DNA of 64,000 nt from Symbiodinium natans (lineage: Eukaryota > Sar > Dinophyceae > Suessiales > Symbiodiniaceae). The notes below the pieces were generated by a model. It made no database searches and was not told the DNA's origin. It worked only from the letters and a program-made list of their open reading frames with translations. A program made the position numbers and the translations under genes. The DNA is taken from NCBI GenBank assembly GCA_905221605.1, contig CAJNDS010000503.1, positions 1-64,000 of the forward strand, read 5' to 3'. This document shows, in pieces, positions 1 through 11,157 of the stretch; within the stretch, counting starts at the first letter, position 1, and each line of letters starts with the position of its first letter.

Positions 1-60
1 AGAGAGAGAGAGAGAGAGTGAGTGAGAGGATGCAAGAGAGGCAGAGAGAGAGAGTGAGAC
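1..60. repeat. AG-rich microsatellite
   Basis: The window opens in a purine-rich (AG)n tract with interspersed GTGAG and GCAGAG. A short (AG)n run also follows the poly-C/poly-A tract near 31490. Confidence 0.8.
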
Positions 61-61
61 G

Positions 62-1255
62 GTGCATGGGAAAGGTGGCCCCCGCCAATGCCAAGCGCCT
101 CCGTCGGCGCAAGAGGAAGGCATGGCTGGTGGTGCGTGCGTAAGTGCGTGCGTAAGTGCGGTTACCCTTGGGTCTAGATATTCTTCTGAAGGTCGTTATT
201 GTTTCTGCTTCAAAAGTGTTGCTTGTTTGTTAAAATCGCCTCCGGGCATCGAGCGAGGAAATCAGCTTCTTGCGGAAAGAAACCTAAACACTACACCCCT
301 AAAGCCGAAACCCTACACCCCTACACCCCTAAACCCCTAAACCCTACACCCCTAAACCTTAAACCCTAAACCCGAAGCCCTAAGCCCTAAGCCCTAGGCC
401 CTAGGCCCTAAGCCCTAAGCCCTAAGCCCTAAGCCCTAAGCCCTAAGCCCTAAGCCCTAAGCCCTAAGCCAAGATCCCTTTGCTGACCCATAGTAGCTTA
501 AGGCCAAAATGGGGTACAGTAGTAGAGTAGGTAACCTTTAACCCTTTTGGGGTAAACCCTAAACCCTAAACCCTAAACCCTAAAACCCTAGGTGCTGGAC
601 AACTAAGTGGGTATAGGGTTTCGAAACCCCAAAGAGCCTTCGGGCCGCTTTGAAGTGTTCGGAAAGTAGCACTCTGTTCAGACACATCGTGTTTAGGGTT
701 TAGGGTTTAGGGTTTAGGGTTTAGGGTTTAGGGTTTAGGGTTTAGGGTACCCTTATTCCCTCTGTTTTGTTTAGGTCTTCGGATCCCATGCACTTCAGGT
801 TTAGGGTTGCTGCATAATCTAGCTTCCAACTCCAGTCGTCCTCGGACGTTCCTATGCAGGTAGGGTTTGGGGTGTGGGGTTTGGGGCTTGGGGCTTGGGG
901 CTCGGTGTTTAGGCATCGTGGTCAGCTTATGTAATGTTTCTGCAATCCGAGGGTGAAAGCCTTCATTGCAATTGTCAAAACCCCCTTTTTACAAGATTCT
1001 AAGAGGCAACCGACCGCAACAAGGTTTTGGGATCTTGAAGTGAACCCTAAGCCCCCCTTTGCGCCCAAACCTGAAAACCATAAACCCTAAAACCCTACAC
1101 CCTAAAACCCAAAACCCTAAAACCCTACCCCCTAAACCCCAAACTCGTTTTACCCGAACTTCGGCCTATCTCCAAGGACGAAGTGGCGCCTGTCGCCCAT
1201 GGAGGAAGCAGCCGTCAAGCTCGTGCGCCCAGAGGAGTTGCCGCTCCCGGTTCTT
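62..1255 (+). CDS. Cluster of candidate exons, unidentified gene
   Basis: Seven short GC-richer islands between telomere-like tracts read as protein on the + strand. 62-139 is very basic (KRLRRRKRKAWLVV) and ends at a GTAAGT donor at 140. 226-289 reads PPGIERGNQLLAERN. 635-690 reads SLRAALKCSESSTLFRHIV. 775-798 is a 24-nt microexon behind a pyrimidine-rich TTTAG acceptor. 823-859 reads LPTPVVLGRSYA between TCTAG and GTAGGG. 952-1039 reads VKAFIAIVKTPF and ends at GTGAAC. 1143-1255 is open in two frames, the better one containing SPMEEAAVKLVRPEELPLPV. No domain was recognised, and whether all belong to one gene is inference. Confidence 0.4.
295..590. repeat. Interstitial telomere-like repeats, degenerate (CCCTAAA)n
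   Basis: CCCTAAA and CCCTAAG units with many single-base variants, followed at 690-750 by (TTTAGGG)n in the opposite orientation. Such mixed-orientation short tracts recur through the whole window; only the long ones are listed separately. Confidence 0.9.
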
Positions 1256-1439
1256 AGGTTGGTTGGTCCCTAAACCCTAAACCATGAACCCTAAACCCTA
1301 AACCCTGAACCCTAAACCCTAAACCCTAAACCCTAAACCCTACTGTAAACCCTAACCCAAAGTCCTTAACCCTGAACCCTGAACCCTAAACCCTTAGAGT
1401 TTCGGGTTCATTCTGTGCAGGGAGGCCCCGGTCTTACGT

Positions 1440-2145
1440 AGCTTTAGGCCGCAGTCTGGTCTACCCTTACGAACCTAAGGCCTATAAACCCTAAGCCCTC
1501 TATTGCCTTTAAATGGTTCATGTAGAGTCCTATGCAGGAAGGGGTTTCGCAGCGCCTGGGTGCAGGGTCTAGGGTTCAGGGCTGTCCGGCTTAGGGCGGA
1601 GACTTCGGGGTCTTGAACTCAGGGTCTGGTTTGCCTTCAGTCATGGGTCTCCCCTACTACCCCCCTCTATACTGACTCCCCGCTAGGTTCCCCCCTCCCC
1701 CCCCCTCCCCCCCTCCCCCCACCCCCCTCCCATAATGAAGGCTATTTAGACCTGCGAGTGTGGCTGACACTGCGCATGAGCAGATGCTTCTCGTGGTGGC
1801 GTAAAGAGACTTGATTCTCGAAAACCTCAAGGTCAGGATCCGGAGGACGCCGACGCTTGGATGCGCGAGCGCCGCCAGCATGGAACATCGTCGTCCAGGC
1901 CGAAGAGGATGCTGCACCACCCTAAACCCTAAACCCTAAACCCTAAACCCCAAACGGGCGGACAGATGGCCATTAATGAACTCGATGGGTCCATGTACCT
2001 CGAAATCCTAGTACACTTGGTTGGGGTCCCTTAGGGGGAAATGTCCTCCAAGATGTTTGCGGCAAAGCGTTGTGAATCTCAACCCTTGGCTGGTGTTGCT
2101 TATCTGGTTGAAGCCAACCTTGTCCCAAGGCACCTGGCTTGGAAA
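1440..2145 (+). CDS. Cluster of candidate exons, unidentified gene
   Basis: Islands read on the + strand: about 1455-1490 (AAVWSTLTNLR after TTTAG), 1537-1575 (EGVSQRLGAGS after TATGCAG), about 1840-1920 (LDARAPPAWNIVVQAEEDAA), 1967-2030 (MAINELDGSMYLEILVHLVG) and 2041-2145 (MSSKMFAAKRCESQP, then AYLVEANLVPRHLAWKP). The last is the longest and most protein-like. The minus strand across 1740-1920 is also open, so the strand of that island is less certain. No family was recognised. Confidence 0.4.
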
Positions 2146-2307
2146 CCCTACAAGCCCCTAAGGCCTAATTACTTCTAGACCCTAAGCCCTACAAGCCCCT
2201 TAACCCTAAACCCTACGAAGCCTTGCAAGCCCTCGTCCACCACTCCTTCCAGCCAAACCTTAATCCTAACACTGGCACCCTAATCCCGAAACCCTACGCC
2301 CCAAACC

Positions 2308-2425
2308 CTGAAACCTAAACCCTAAACCCTAAACCCTAAACCCTAAACCCTAAACCCTAAACCCTAAACCCTAAACCCTAAACCCTAAACCCTAAACCCT
2401 AAACCCTAAACCCTAAACCCTAGCC
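2308..2425. repeat. Long (CCCTAAA)n array
   Basis: About 16 near-perfect CCCTAAA units, followed at 2550-2600 by a (TTTAGGG)n array, so two tracts point towards each other across about 120 bp. Confidence 0.95.
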
Positions 2426-2779
2426 CTAAACTCTAAACCCCCAAACCCCCGAAGCACCGAGGCGCCTTCAAGACCTTGGCTTTGATCGGCCCACGGCCTT
2501 CAAGGCCTTTGGGGCGTGGGGGAGCAACGGGGGAAAGCCTCTACAAGGAGTTTAGGGTTTAGGGTTTAGGGTTTAGGGTTTAGGGTTTAGGGCTAGGGTT
2601 TAGTGTTTAGGGTGTTTAGTGTTCAGGGTTCAGGGTTTACGTTCTAGGGTTTAGGGCTTAACCTCTTGGGACAAGGGGTTTGGGGGTTTAGGGTTCAGGG
2701 TGTAGTGCAGGTTAGTAGGGTCTAAAGGTTTTGGGTTTTGGCACTTGTGGTTGGGATTTAGGCGCTGAGTGTTCAGGGT

Positions 2780-4180
2780 GTGCCATGCAAGGACGCGCCC
2801 GCACGCTGGGAATGGTGCTTTAGGCTTTCTGGATTTAAGTGTTCTCTTTTTGGGTTTAGAGTTTATGGTTTAAGGTTTAGGGTTTTGGGTTTAGGGACGG
2901 GGGGGTATATATATGTAGTGTTTTGGGGCCTAAGGTGTTGTGTGTGGAGGTCGTAGGAGGGGTGCAATCAGGGCGTAAGAGCCGCCATATGGCGGGTTTC
3001 TCTGTGTCGGGCTCGTGTTGAGGCCTGAGGCGCGAGTTTCTATGAATTGCTTAAGAACCCCCCAAACATACATCAACAATCCTCCTTATAAGGGCAATAT
3101 AGGAATAGAACTGTTTTTTTTTTTTGGGGGGGGGGTTTCTAAAGCAAATAGTAGGTTAACACCTCAGGGTTTCGGGTTGGGGTCAAGTTTAGACCCATGA
3201 GGTTGGGGGCATTTTTTTCTGGCGGTTTAGGGTTTAGGGTTTTTTGGGTTCAGGGGATAGGGTTTAGGGTTCAGGGTTTAGGATTTAGGGTTTAGGGTTA
3301 GGGTTTAGGCTCCTGCCGGAAGAAATGGTCGTCTAGTGTATACAGTAACCTTATAAACTGGGTTTGGGAGAATACTTTACTTCAATACTTTTTTGGTTCT
3401 GGGTTCCTACTATTGCTGCTTACACCTAGAAAGTATATATTTTTCCAAGGGTCTATTCCGAAGCAGGGTCAAGCCCGAAACTTGACTTGAGCCCCAGGGT
3501 TTGGGGCGTATAGGGTTTTAAGTTCAAGGAAGAAGAGTCGTGAGTGGTGCTTTACTGTAACTTTACATCTTTAGCCTTTTTGGGTTTATTGGGTTTCTTA
3601 AGAAGGCAGCTAAAAATTAAGTTTATAGCTACCCTGCTAAGAGCAGCCAAGATTCGTGAGTGGTTCGGGGCATATGGTTTTGGGGATGAAGGGTTGATGT
3701 CGGGGCCATGTGCGGATGGCTTCAGGCCCGAAACCCCAAGCCCTAAACCCTAACCCCTAAACCCTAATTGTAGGCCCAGACTGCCCGGCAACTTAGCACA
3801 TCCCAGTGCCCGCTGCAGGCATTCTGGCACTGCTTCTCGGATGCAGAAAATATAGGGGGTTTAGGGTTTAGGTCTTAGGGCTCAGGGTTTAGGGTTTAGG
3901 GTTCAGGGTTTAGGGTTTAGGGAATAATTTCTAATGGTATTCCCTGATGGTCCCTTTATAAGTCTACTACACCAACCCCCAAAACCCTATTCTAATGATT
4001 CAGGCCCCGATATTTCGCCCTTGAATCTAGGATGCTTAGAAGGTAGGTGAAGCATCCATAGAGACTCTTGCAGGAGGGCACAATAAACCCGAGACTCCTG
4101 AACCCTAAACCCGAAACCCTAAACCCTTGTGCATGATCCGCTGTGCGACCTGAGTGTTCCGACAAGACACCCTGCACCCT
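2780..4180 (+). CDS. Cluster of candidate exons, unidentified
   Basis: Islands on the + strand: about 2775-2822 (GVPCKDAPARWEWCF after a TTCAG acceptor), about 2985-3110 (EPPYGGFLCVGLVLRPEARV and on), about 3645-3725 (IREWFGAYGFGDEGLMSGP), 3770-3850 (LPGNLAHPSARCRHSG), 4004-4041 (PRYFALESRMLR, a 39-nt exon between an ATTCAG acceptor and a GTAGGT donor) and about 4119-4170 (VHDPLCDLSVPTRHPAP). Function unknown. The 4004-4041 exon has the best splice sites. Confidence 0.35.
3549..3654. mobile_element. Possible inserted element with 10-bp direct repeats
   Basis: CGTGAGTGGT occurs at 3539-3548 and again at 3655-3664, bounding 106 bp of AT-richer DNA that interrupts a coding island. No clear terminal inverted repeat was seen, so the element type is unknown. 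Confidence 0.4.
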
Positions 4181-4724
4181 AAACCCTAAACCCTGAACCC
4201 TAAACCCTGAACCCTAAACCCTAAACCGTAAGATGTCCTACACGTTTAGGGTGTGGCTTTTTGAGCAGAGCTAGGACCCGGAGTAGGCCCTCATCCCTCT
4301 TTATAGGGGTCAGGTTCCCTTATCATCCCCTCTTCGGTCTAGATAATACTAAATCCCCCCCCTCCCTCCCCCCCCCCCCTAAATCTGAAATTCGCCTGGG
4401 CCCGAAAAATATTTAACATGGGGGGGGGGGGGGGGCCTAAATCCTAAAACCTGACTTCCGGAGCCTAATGAAACCCCAAGCCCTGAATTCTAATCCTGTC
4501 AGCCTTCAGCCCTAAACCCTGAATCCCTACTGGCTCAACTCAAGGGCGAAGGCCCTGAACCCCTCCCCCCCCTAATTCTGAAACAGGTTTAGTATTGGGC
4601 TGGGTGCCGGCAGGGTCCGGGAAAAATAATATTTAAAATTAGGGGGCGGGGGTTTAGTATTAGGGGGAGGGGATTAATCTAGATAAATCCTTGAACCCTA
4701 AACCACAGAGTGCACAACCCTAAA

Positions 4725-4835
4725 CCCTAACCCCAAACCCTAAACCCTAAACCCTAAACCCTAAACCCTAAACCCTAAACCCTAAACCCTAAACCCTAAA
4801 CCCTAAACCCTAAACCCTAAACCCTAAACCCTAAG
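4725..4835. repeat. Long (CCCTAAA)n array
   Basis: About 15 consecutive CCCTAAA units just upstream of the duplicated gene X block. Confidence 0.95.
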
Positions 4836-4839
4836 CCCA

Positions 4840-7408
4840 GGCCACAAGGATGAGGAGGCAGCAGGAAATCGGCTGCTCCACTAGGGCTTTTAGGGCTTGG
4901 TAGCCCAGAGGTACCCTTTTGTCTTGGTTCTACGTTTTTTGTGGGTTTAGGGTTTAGGGTTTAGGGTTTAGGGTTTAGGGTTGAGGGTTGAGGGTTTAGG
5001 GTTTAGGGTTTAGTGAGTAGCCGACAACACAAAGGATACCCTCATTATGACGAGGTTGCTGGGCTACGATCGAGGGAGTCTGGTTAGGGCTCTTAGTACA
5101 GGCCCTTGCTCGGCTTACCTCCCCCCCAAATCGGGGGGGTGCGTGGGTGGGCTTGCCACCCTCGCCCTTTCCCCCCTTCCCCCCCCCCCCCCCCCCAAGC
5201 TTGGAGGTTCAGTGTACTTAGTAATCCATTAGAAGTGTAGTTATAACCCACATATAAGCCCCTTAAGTACCCTGATAGGGTGATATTTGGGTTATAGAAG
5301 TACAGTCATGATTGGGTTGCTAAATACCCTGAACCTCCAAGTGCCGCCCTGCGTTCCAACTCTGAACTTTCTGAAAGCTCGAAATTGCTAAGCCCTGAAA
5401 GCCTCGGGTTTAGGATTTAGGGTTTAGCCTATCCCAATGAGAAAACCTTCCCCCCCCCCCAAACCAGGTCGCCTAGCATGGGCTAGATTTTTTTTACAGG
5501 CACTCCCAAAAGCTCAAAAACCAAGTCCTGTACGTAGTAAAGTGGCTAGACCCTAAACCCCGAAACCCCAAACCCCGAACCCTAAACCCTAAACCCTAAA
5601 CCTTAAACCTTAAACCCTAAACCCTAAACCCCGTAAGTAGGTTGTCCTTGGGCTCAAAGCGCCCAAAACACCCCAGTTGGCTCCCCAAGGGGTGGCTTCA
5701 AGAACTGCCCCCGGGTGGAGTGCTTAGACTCAGACACCCTAAGGGTCCATGTGCCTAAACGAACCATGGGGGTTTAGGGTTTGTAGGGTTTAGGGTTTAA
5801 GGTTTAGGTCTTCAACGTGGTTCCTACAGAATACGTATGTATAGGTACACGGACCCTCAGGGATACTCTTGGCTCGCGATAACAAAGGTGGCTCCTTCGC
5901 CTGTGGCGTGCGGGTGTGTAGGTTTCAGGGTTTGAGCTTAGAGCTTACGAGCGTATAGGGCTTCCTCTGCCAGGAAGTAGGAATTCCCCCTAGGAAAACC
6001 GAATATCTACTTTCCCAGCTGAGAACGAGACACTCAGGGTTTGGAGCTTTACGGTTCGCAGAAGTATGGCGGCCGTACTCAGTGCCTAACATTATAAGGG
6101 TCCATGAACCTAATTATGTCATGTATACTTGGGACGTAAAAGGGGTTCTCATATAGTATGCTTCTCCAAACCCTAAACCCCATACCCTAGTCCCTAAACC
6201 CTATACCCTAAACCCTAAACCCTAAACCCTAAACCCTAAACCAACCCCAAACCCTAAACACTAAACCCTAAAACCCTCAGCCTTGTTCAGCTTAGGGCTG
6301 ACATCGTTTGCGTTTCGATTTCAGAGTTCGCTTCCAGCCGCTTCCACTACTTCATATGAAGTTTAGGGCTTAGGGTTTAGGGTTTAGGGTTTAGGGTTTA
6401 GGGTTTAGGGTTTAGGGTTTAGGGTTAGGCTTCATTGAACCAAGCGAGCACTTGAAGGGCGAGAAGGGCCCATACCCTTGCAGGGATTCTAGTAGGAACC
6501 CTAAACCCGAAACCCTAAACCTTAAACCCTGAGCTTTTTGAGGGTTGATCACTGCTGCCCCCCCCCCCCCCCCCAATGCGCTGTTCAAGTGTGCAGTAGA
6601 CGACCGGTACATCCTGAAAACAGTAGTCTGCCGCAGACGTTTCAGAGACCCAACATCAGCAAGCCAGCAAGAATAGGACCACAGATACGTGAGTAGTGAC
6701 TTTTGGTGTTCTTGCAGCCTTGCAACCGCGCCGGTGCTGAGTATGTCCTTGGACAAGATGCCAGATCTGGGCACGAAGCGCCTGCCTCAGAAGCTTTCTG
6801 AGAACGCCCCGTCCAGGAAGATTAGGCTCCAGGGTTCAGGGTTTAGGGTTTGGGGTTTCGGGTCTAGGGTTTTGTTGGTTTGGGGTTTCGGGTTTAGGGT
6901 TTGGGAGGGTTTGGGGTTTAGGGTTTACGCTTCTAAACCCTAAACTCTGGGCCCTTTCCCCAAAACCCTAAATCCTAGACCCTAAACCCTTTGTCCTGAA
7001 TCAGGGGTGTTGATACTAACAGTGCTTCATAGAGATTAGAGTACCCCATATTCTAGTCCCTATGAAGGACTGTTAGTCTAAGGGGGAAAATCCCAACTTA
7101 GGGTTTAAGATTTGGGGTAAACCCTAAACCCTAAGCCCTAAGCCCTAAACCCTAAACCCTAAACCCTAAACCCTAAACCCTAACTGGAAAGGCCTGTCTC
7201 CCTCACCGTGAAGCTGCCGGCGCAGAAGCGCGACGCCCAGGGTTGGGTTCAGGTTTAGGGTTTAGGGTTTCAGGCTTAGGGTTTAGGGTTTAGGGTTTAG
7301 GGTTTAGGGTTGCGGGTTTGGGGTTTAGGGTTAGGGTTGAGGAACCCTAAACCCTAAACCCTAAAAGAAGTTCGGTACAGCATGGATGTGCCAGCTACAT
7401 GTTTGTGA
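4840..7408 (+). CDS. Gene X copy 1: multi-exon gene, function unknown
   Basis: A set of exon-like islands upstream of UBL-RCC1 gene 1 that is repeated upstream of gene 5. They are 4845-4885; 5500-5541 (14 codons, ALPKAQKPSPVRSK, pyrimidine-rich TTTTACAG acceptor, GTGGCT donor); 5641-5724 (VVLGLKAPKTPQLAP, ending ASRTAPGWSA); 5994-6088 (KTEYLLSQLRTRHSGFGALR); 6574-6672 (VDDRYILK); 6717-6800 (SMSLDKMPDLGTKRLPQ); 7196-7240 (VSLTVKLPAQKRDAQ); and 7367-7408 (VRYSMDVPATCL then TGA, a plausible last exon). Frames are supported by conserved reading in the second copy, where several differences are synonymous. No domain was recognised. 6574-6672 carries an in-frame TAG at its 3' end in this copy, so the model may be partly decayed. 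Confidence 0.5.
4896..5072. mobile_element. Inverted-repeat introner-like element H1, with telomere tract inside
   Basis: The ends CTTGGTAGCCCAG and CTGGGCTACGATCG are near-inverted repeats matching the elements at 31690 and 43377. A possible 4-bp target duplication AGGG lies at 4892-4895 and 5073-5076, though AGGG also occurs in telomere repeat. A TTTAGGG tract (about 4943-5012) occupies the middle, making this copy longer than its about 100-bp relatives. Confidence 0.7.
5200..5341. mobile_element. MITE family A copy
   Basis: Terminal inverted repeats of the type CTTGGAGGTTCAGTGTACTTA and CCCTGAACCTCCAAG. Eight copies or halves of this palindromic element occur in the window. Confidence 0.8.
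6360..6425. repeat. (TTTAGGG)n array
   Basis: About nine TTTAGGG units inside an intron-like interval of gene X copy 1. Confidence 0.9.
7007..7092. mobile_element. MITE family D copy (diverged)
   Basis: An imperfect palindrome ending in GGACTGTTAGTCTAAGGGGG, the family D end seen at 46279, 54714 and 57799. Confidence 0.5.
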
Positions 7409-7409
7409 A

Positions 7410-8280
7410 CTCGCGAAGTCTTAAAAATTAGGTGTGTTTGAAAAAGCTCTCGCGCGTGAGGGAACAAGAGCAGGCAAGGTTTCGCTGTTTATTCTTCTTC
7501 TGATTTTTATTACCAGTATTGATGTTTTTATTATTACAATTATATTATTATTGGTATTATTATTATTGTTGTTGTTGTTATTATGTTCTTCTTCTGTGTT
7601 AATATTTCTATGATTATTACTATGTTTATTACTCGTATTGTTACAAGTAATATTATTAATATTTTTGGTTACAAAACCTCAGCCGTTCAGTTCTTCGCCG
7701 GCCCCAGGGTGAGATGTGGATCCTTTTCTTTCCAAACCCTGGTTAGGGTTTAGGGTTTAGGGTTGAGGGTTTAGGGTTCAGGGTTTAGGGTTTAGGGTTT
7801 AGGGTTTAGGGTTTAGGGTCTAGCGTCTAGGGTCTAGGGTTTAGGGTTTAGGGTGTAGCGTGTGCTTTTGCCGGGGGTTGGGGTTCCAAGTTGAACGGCA
7901 TGTTGAGGCACCCTAAATCTTCAACCCTAAACCCCAAAACCCAAACGTTTGGGTTTAGGGGTCAGGGTCAAGATGGGGAGTCCTTTCAGGGAGAGGGCTT
8001 CAGGACGGGGTGAGGGAGGGTTGGGTCACCCAAATGTTCCATGTGTCGAGTATTGCAGTGGAAAGTGTGTCTGTTGGTATTGATTGAGCTGTAAGTAAGA
8101 CGGTATCTCAATCCTAAACCCTAAACCCTAAACCCTAAACCCCCGGGCCATAGGTGCGGCTCAAGCTACAAGTTCAACGTCTAGATTTAAGGGTGTTGGG
8201 GATGCTTCGGGCATAGGTTTCGGGGGAGGGGGGGGGGTGTAGGCTATGCGGTGGTAGGTTGCTGTTGTCGTTTCCTTCGC
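7410..8280. other. Intergenic: gene X 3' flank and RCC1 gene 1 5' flank
   Basis: An AT-rich low-complexity block (7490-7680, TTATTA and TTGTTG runs) is followed by TTTAGGG tracts at 7745-7850. Diverged copies of the same flank lie at 11370-12150. No coding island was recognised here. Confidence 0.5.
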
Positions 8281-8283
8281 AAT

Positions 8284-8427
8284 CAAGCTACACAACAACT
8301 TTCCGTGTGTTTTGTTCACGTCTTCTTCTCTTGATCTGGAATCGGAAGCCCTGTGGCGTCACATCGGGTAAAGGTGTCGATCCGGTTTGAGAGGGACTGC
8401 TTCAGTGTATTGGGGTGTCCCTCTGCC
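8284..8427 (+). promoter_or_regulatory. Conserved 5' flank of the UBL-RCC1 family
   Basis: TCAAGCTACACAACAACTTTC followed by a pyrimidine-rich stretch and CTTGATCTGGAATCGGAAG precedes the start codon. The same block occurs near 12153 and 23337 and is diverged near 14980 and 36679. The GGAAG end after the pyrimidine tract could be a trans- or cis-splice acceptor; this is inference, as no leader sequence is visible. Confidence 0.45.
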
Positions 8428-9804
8428 ATGGCAATTTCGGTTGAGGTGCATCTGCTCAGCGGCAAGAGGGCTTCTCTCGAGATTCAGGAAGATGCACCTG
8501 TGGAAGAATTGAACCAACGTGCCCAGAGCGCTCTGTCAGCTGGCAAGGGGCGGCTGTTGAGTGCGGATGGTCGCGTATTGGATGGAGCAGAGACAGTCAA
8601 GCAGGCAGGTATACGGAACGGTGAGGAGCTATACCTGCAAGTACGGCTGCCGCAGGTCACAGAAACGTCGTGGTCGGATGAATGGGCTCCTGCCTTTGCC
8701 ACGATTCTCGGTGATGGTTCTGTCGGAACCTCGGGCGATGCTAGTGCTGGGGGCGACAGCAGTTCGGTGCAAGCTCAGCTGAAAGGCGTGCAGCACATCC
8801 AAGCTTCTGCAAGTGCATTTGCCGCAATCCTGCTTGACGGATCTGTCGTGACCTGGGGCAATGAGTTTGGTGGAGGCGACAACAGTTCCGTGCAAGCTCA
8901 GCTGAAGCAGGTGCAGCACGTCCAGGCTTCTGCAAATGCTTTTGCCGCAATCCTGCTGAGTGGATCAGTCGTGTCCTGGGGCGATAAGGGCTCTGGGGGT
9001 GACAGCAGTTCCGTGCAATCTCAGCTGAAAGGCGTGCAGCACATCCAAGCTTCTGCAGGTGCTTTTGCCGCGATCCTGCTTGACGGATCTGTCGTTACCT
9101 GGGGTGATGAGGATTGCGGCGGTGACAGCAGTTCCGTGCAGGCTCAGCTGCAAGGTGTGCAGAGAATCCAAGCTTCTATGAGGGCTTTTGCTGCGATCTT
9201 GCTCGACGGGTCTGTCGTGACGTGGGGCGATAAGGATTGTGGAGGTGACAGCAGTTCCGTGCAAGCTCAGCTGAAAGGCGTGCAGCACATCCAAGCTTCT
9301 GCAATTGCTTTTGCAGCAATCCTGCTCGACGGATTTGTCGTGTCCTGGGGCCATAAGGATTTTGGCGGTGACAGCCGTTCCGTGCAAGCTCTGCTGAAAG
9401 GCGTGCAGCACGTCCAAGCTTCTCAAAATGCTTTTGCCGCGATCCTCGGTGATGGATCCGTCGTGACCTGGGGTGATGAGTTTGGTGGAGGCGACAGCAG
9501 TTCTGTGCAAGCTCAGCTGACAGGCGTGCAGCACGTCCAAGCTTCTCAACATGCTTTTGCCGCAATCCTGCTGGATGGATCAGTCGTGTCCTGGGGCGAT
9601 AACGGTTCTGGGGGTGACAGCCGTTCCGTGCAAGCTCAGCTGAAAGGCGTGCAGCACGTCCAAGCTTTTAAAAGGGCCTTTGTCGCGATGCTGCTTGACG
9701 GATCTGTCGTGATGTGGGGCGATGAGGATTGTGGCAGTGACAGCGGTGCCATGCAAGCTCACCTGCGGGGTGCGGCATCACATGAAGCTGCGATCCGTGG
9801 TTGA
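8428..9804 (+). CDS. UBL + RCC1-like repeat protein, gene 1 (intact)
   Basis: A 458-residue single-exon ORF. Residues 1 to about 75 form a ubiquitin-like fold (MAISVEVHLLSGKRASLEI, then LLSADGRVLDGAETVKQAGI and GEELYLQVRLP). Nine tandem repeats of about 41 residues follow, with consensus FAAILLDGSVVTWGDEDCGG, DSSSVQAQLKGVQH and IQAS. The DGSVVTWG core resembles a blade of RCC1-type beta-propellers, though each unit is shorter than the usual 50-60 residues. The start was chosen at the Met in GCCATGG conserved in all copies; a longer in-frame start exists at 8353. The C-terminus (GAASHEAAIRG) is shared with gene 2. By analogy it may be a ubiquitin-pathway or scaffold protein; no catalytic HECT or RING domain is seen. 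Confidence 0.88.
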   Translation: MAISVEVHLLSGKRASLEIQEDAPVEELNQRAQSALSAGKGRLLSADGRVLDGAETVKQAGIRNGEELYLQVRLPQVTETSWSDEWAPAFATILGDGSVGTSGDASAGGDSSSVQAQLKGVQHIQASASAFAAILLDGSVVTWGNEFGGGDNSSVQAQLKQVQHVQASANAFAAILLSGSVVSWGDKGSGGDSSSVQSQLKGVQHIQASAGAFAAILLDGSVVTWGDEDCGGDSSSVQAQLQGVQRIQASMRAFAAILLDGSVVTWGDKDCGGDSSSVQAQLKGVQHIQASAIAFAAILLDGFVVSWGHKDFGGDSRSVQALLKGVQHVQASQNAFAAILGDGSVVTWGDEFGGGDSSSVQAQLTGVQHVQASQHAFAAILLDGSVVSWGDNGSGGDSRSVQAQLKGVQHVQAFKRAFVAMLLDGSVVMWGDEDCGSDSGAMQAHLRGAASHEAAIRG

Positions 9805-10115
9805 TTCCTGTTGATCCGGCCACACAAAAGTACAGTGCAGAGTGGGTTCTGAGCTTGTGACGTGCTGCAAACTTTGCAGACTGTGTTAGGCTCCCGAAGA
9901 CAAAGCCTGCCTATGATTACATGTAGTTGCCTTCCCCCCCCGGAAGCCCCCACCCTCAGGGACGTACGCTTAATCCGAACCCCTAACCACCAAGACCCCA
10001 AACCCTCCACCCTTCACACACTAAACTCTACTTGGACGTTCATGGTAGACATGGGGGTTTACGAAAATAGGGGACCCCTTAATATAGACCCCCAAATAGT
10101 AGGATCCCACTTATA
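9805..10115. repeat. 3' flank duplicated at 13674-13985
   Basis: Sequence from the stop codon through CTCCCGAAGACAAAGCCTGC, CTCTACTTGGACGTTCATGG and AATAGTAGGATCCCACTTAT is repeated almost unchanged after gene 2. It marks the tandem unit and may hold the 3' UTR. Confidence 0.8.
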
Positions 10116-11150
10116 ATGAGGACCCCAATAAGCTACACGGCTAGTTTCGGAACCCCCCCCCATGTGATTGTCCCAGGCCATTTAAAGTGCCCTAAAACCC
10201 TAAACCCTCAAATTCCAAACCGCTTCAGAGGACTCCTATACACTAACCCACTTCAGAGGACTCCGTATAGAAGTCAACCCTGGAAGCCCCCTGTACTTGG
10301 AGGTTATAAGTATGGGGAAACCGCTGCGGAGGACTCCACCCTAAACCCTATAAACCCTATAAACCGTAACCCCTAAACCCTAAACCCTAAACTCTAACCC
10401 TAAACCCTAAACCCTAACTCCAAAATTCTAAACCCTACACCCTAACCCCTGAACCCTAAACCTAAATGGATGTGGAGCTTGATTTCACGCAGACCTCCCC
10501 AGGGCCTTCCCGCAAGGCTCCCGAAGGCTTCCGATAATGGGGCCCCCTTACACGGTTTAGGGTTTAGGGTTTAGGGTTTAGGGTTTATAGGGTTTAGGGT
10601 TTAGGGTTTAGGGTTTAGGGTTTAGGGAGTCCCCTTGAGTCATGAGGCGCACTTAACGTGGTTCAGGCTTTAGGAGGTAGGGTTTAGGGTTTAAAGTTTG
10701 TAGGATTTACGGTTTCGGGTTTCGGGCGCAGGGTTCGTAGCCAGGTTTTTGCCACACTTACCCTAGGTAGAATCCCAGTTCTAACTACCCATGAACCTCG
10801 GGTTAGCCGTGAATCCGAGGTCCCAAGAACCCAAGCTAGCCCTATATAACCCGAAAAGGTAAGCCCTGTTGACCCTCGTACTAACCCCCATAAGCCCAAT
10901 GTACAGGTTTGTTGTAAACCCTAACCCCGAAACCCTAAGCCCTAAACCCTAAACCCTAAACCGGGGGGGGGGGGGGGGGGCGCCGTGCCGGAAGGCATGA
11001 AACCTAAGAGTATCAAAGAAGAAGATTCCGTTAGAGGCAGTAGTCTTTCGGGGTATAGGGTTTAGGGTTTAGGGTTTAGGGTTTAGGTTTATCCCAGGCC
11101 AGACCCTAAACCCGAAGCCCTAAACCCTAAACCCTAAACACTACACCTGA
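10116..11150. other. Telomere-repeat-rich spacer with one candidate exon
   Basis: Holds TTTAGGG tracts (10556-10628, 11055-11085), a poly-G run at 10963-10980, and a block (10774-10935) duplicated at 14231-14385. A short open island at 10468-10536 starts with ATG (MDVELDFTQTSPGPSRKAP) and ends in TAA; a diverged relative lies near 25110-25180 after gene 5. Confidence 0.5.
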
Positions 11151-11157
11151 AGGGCCT

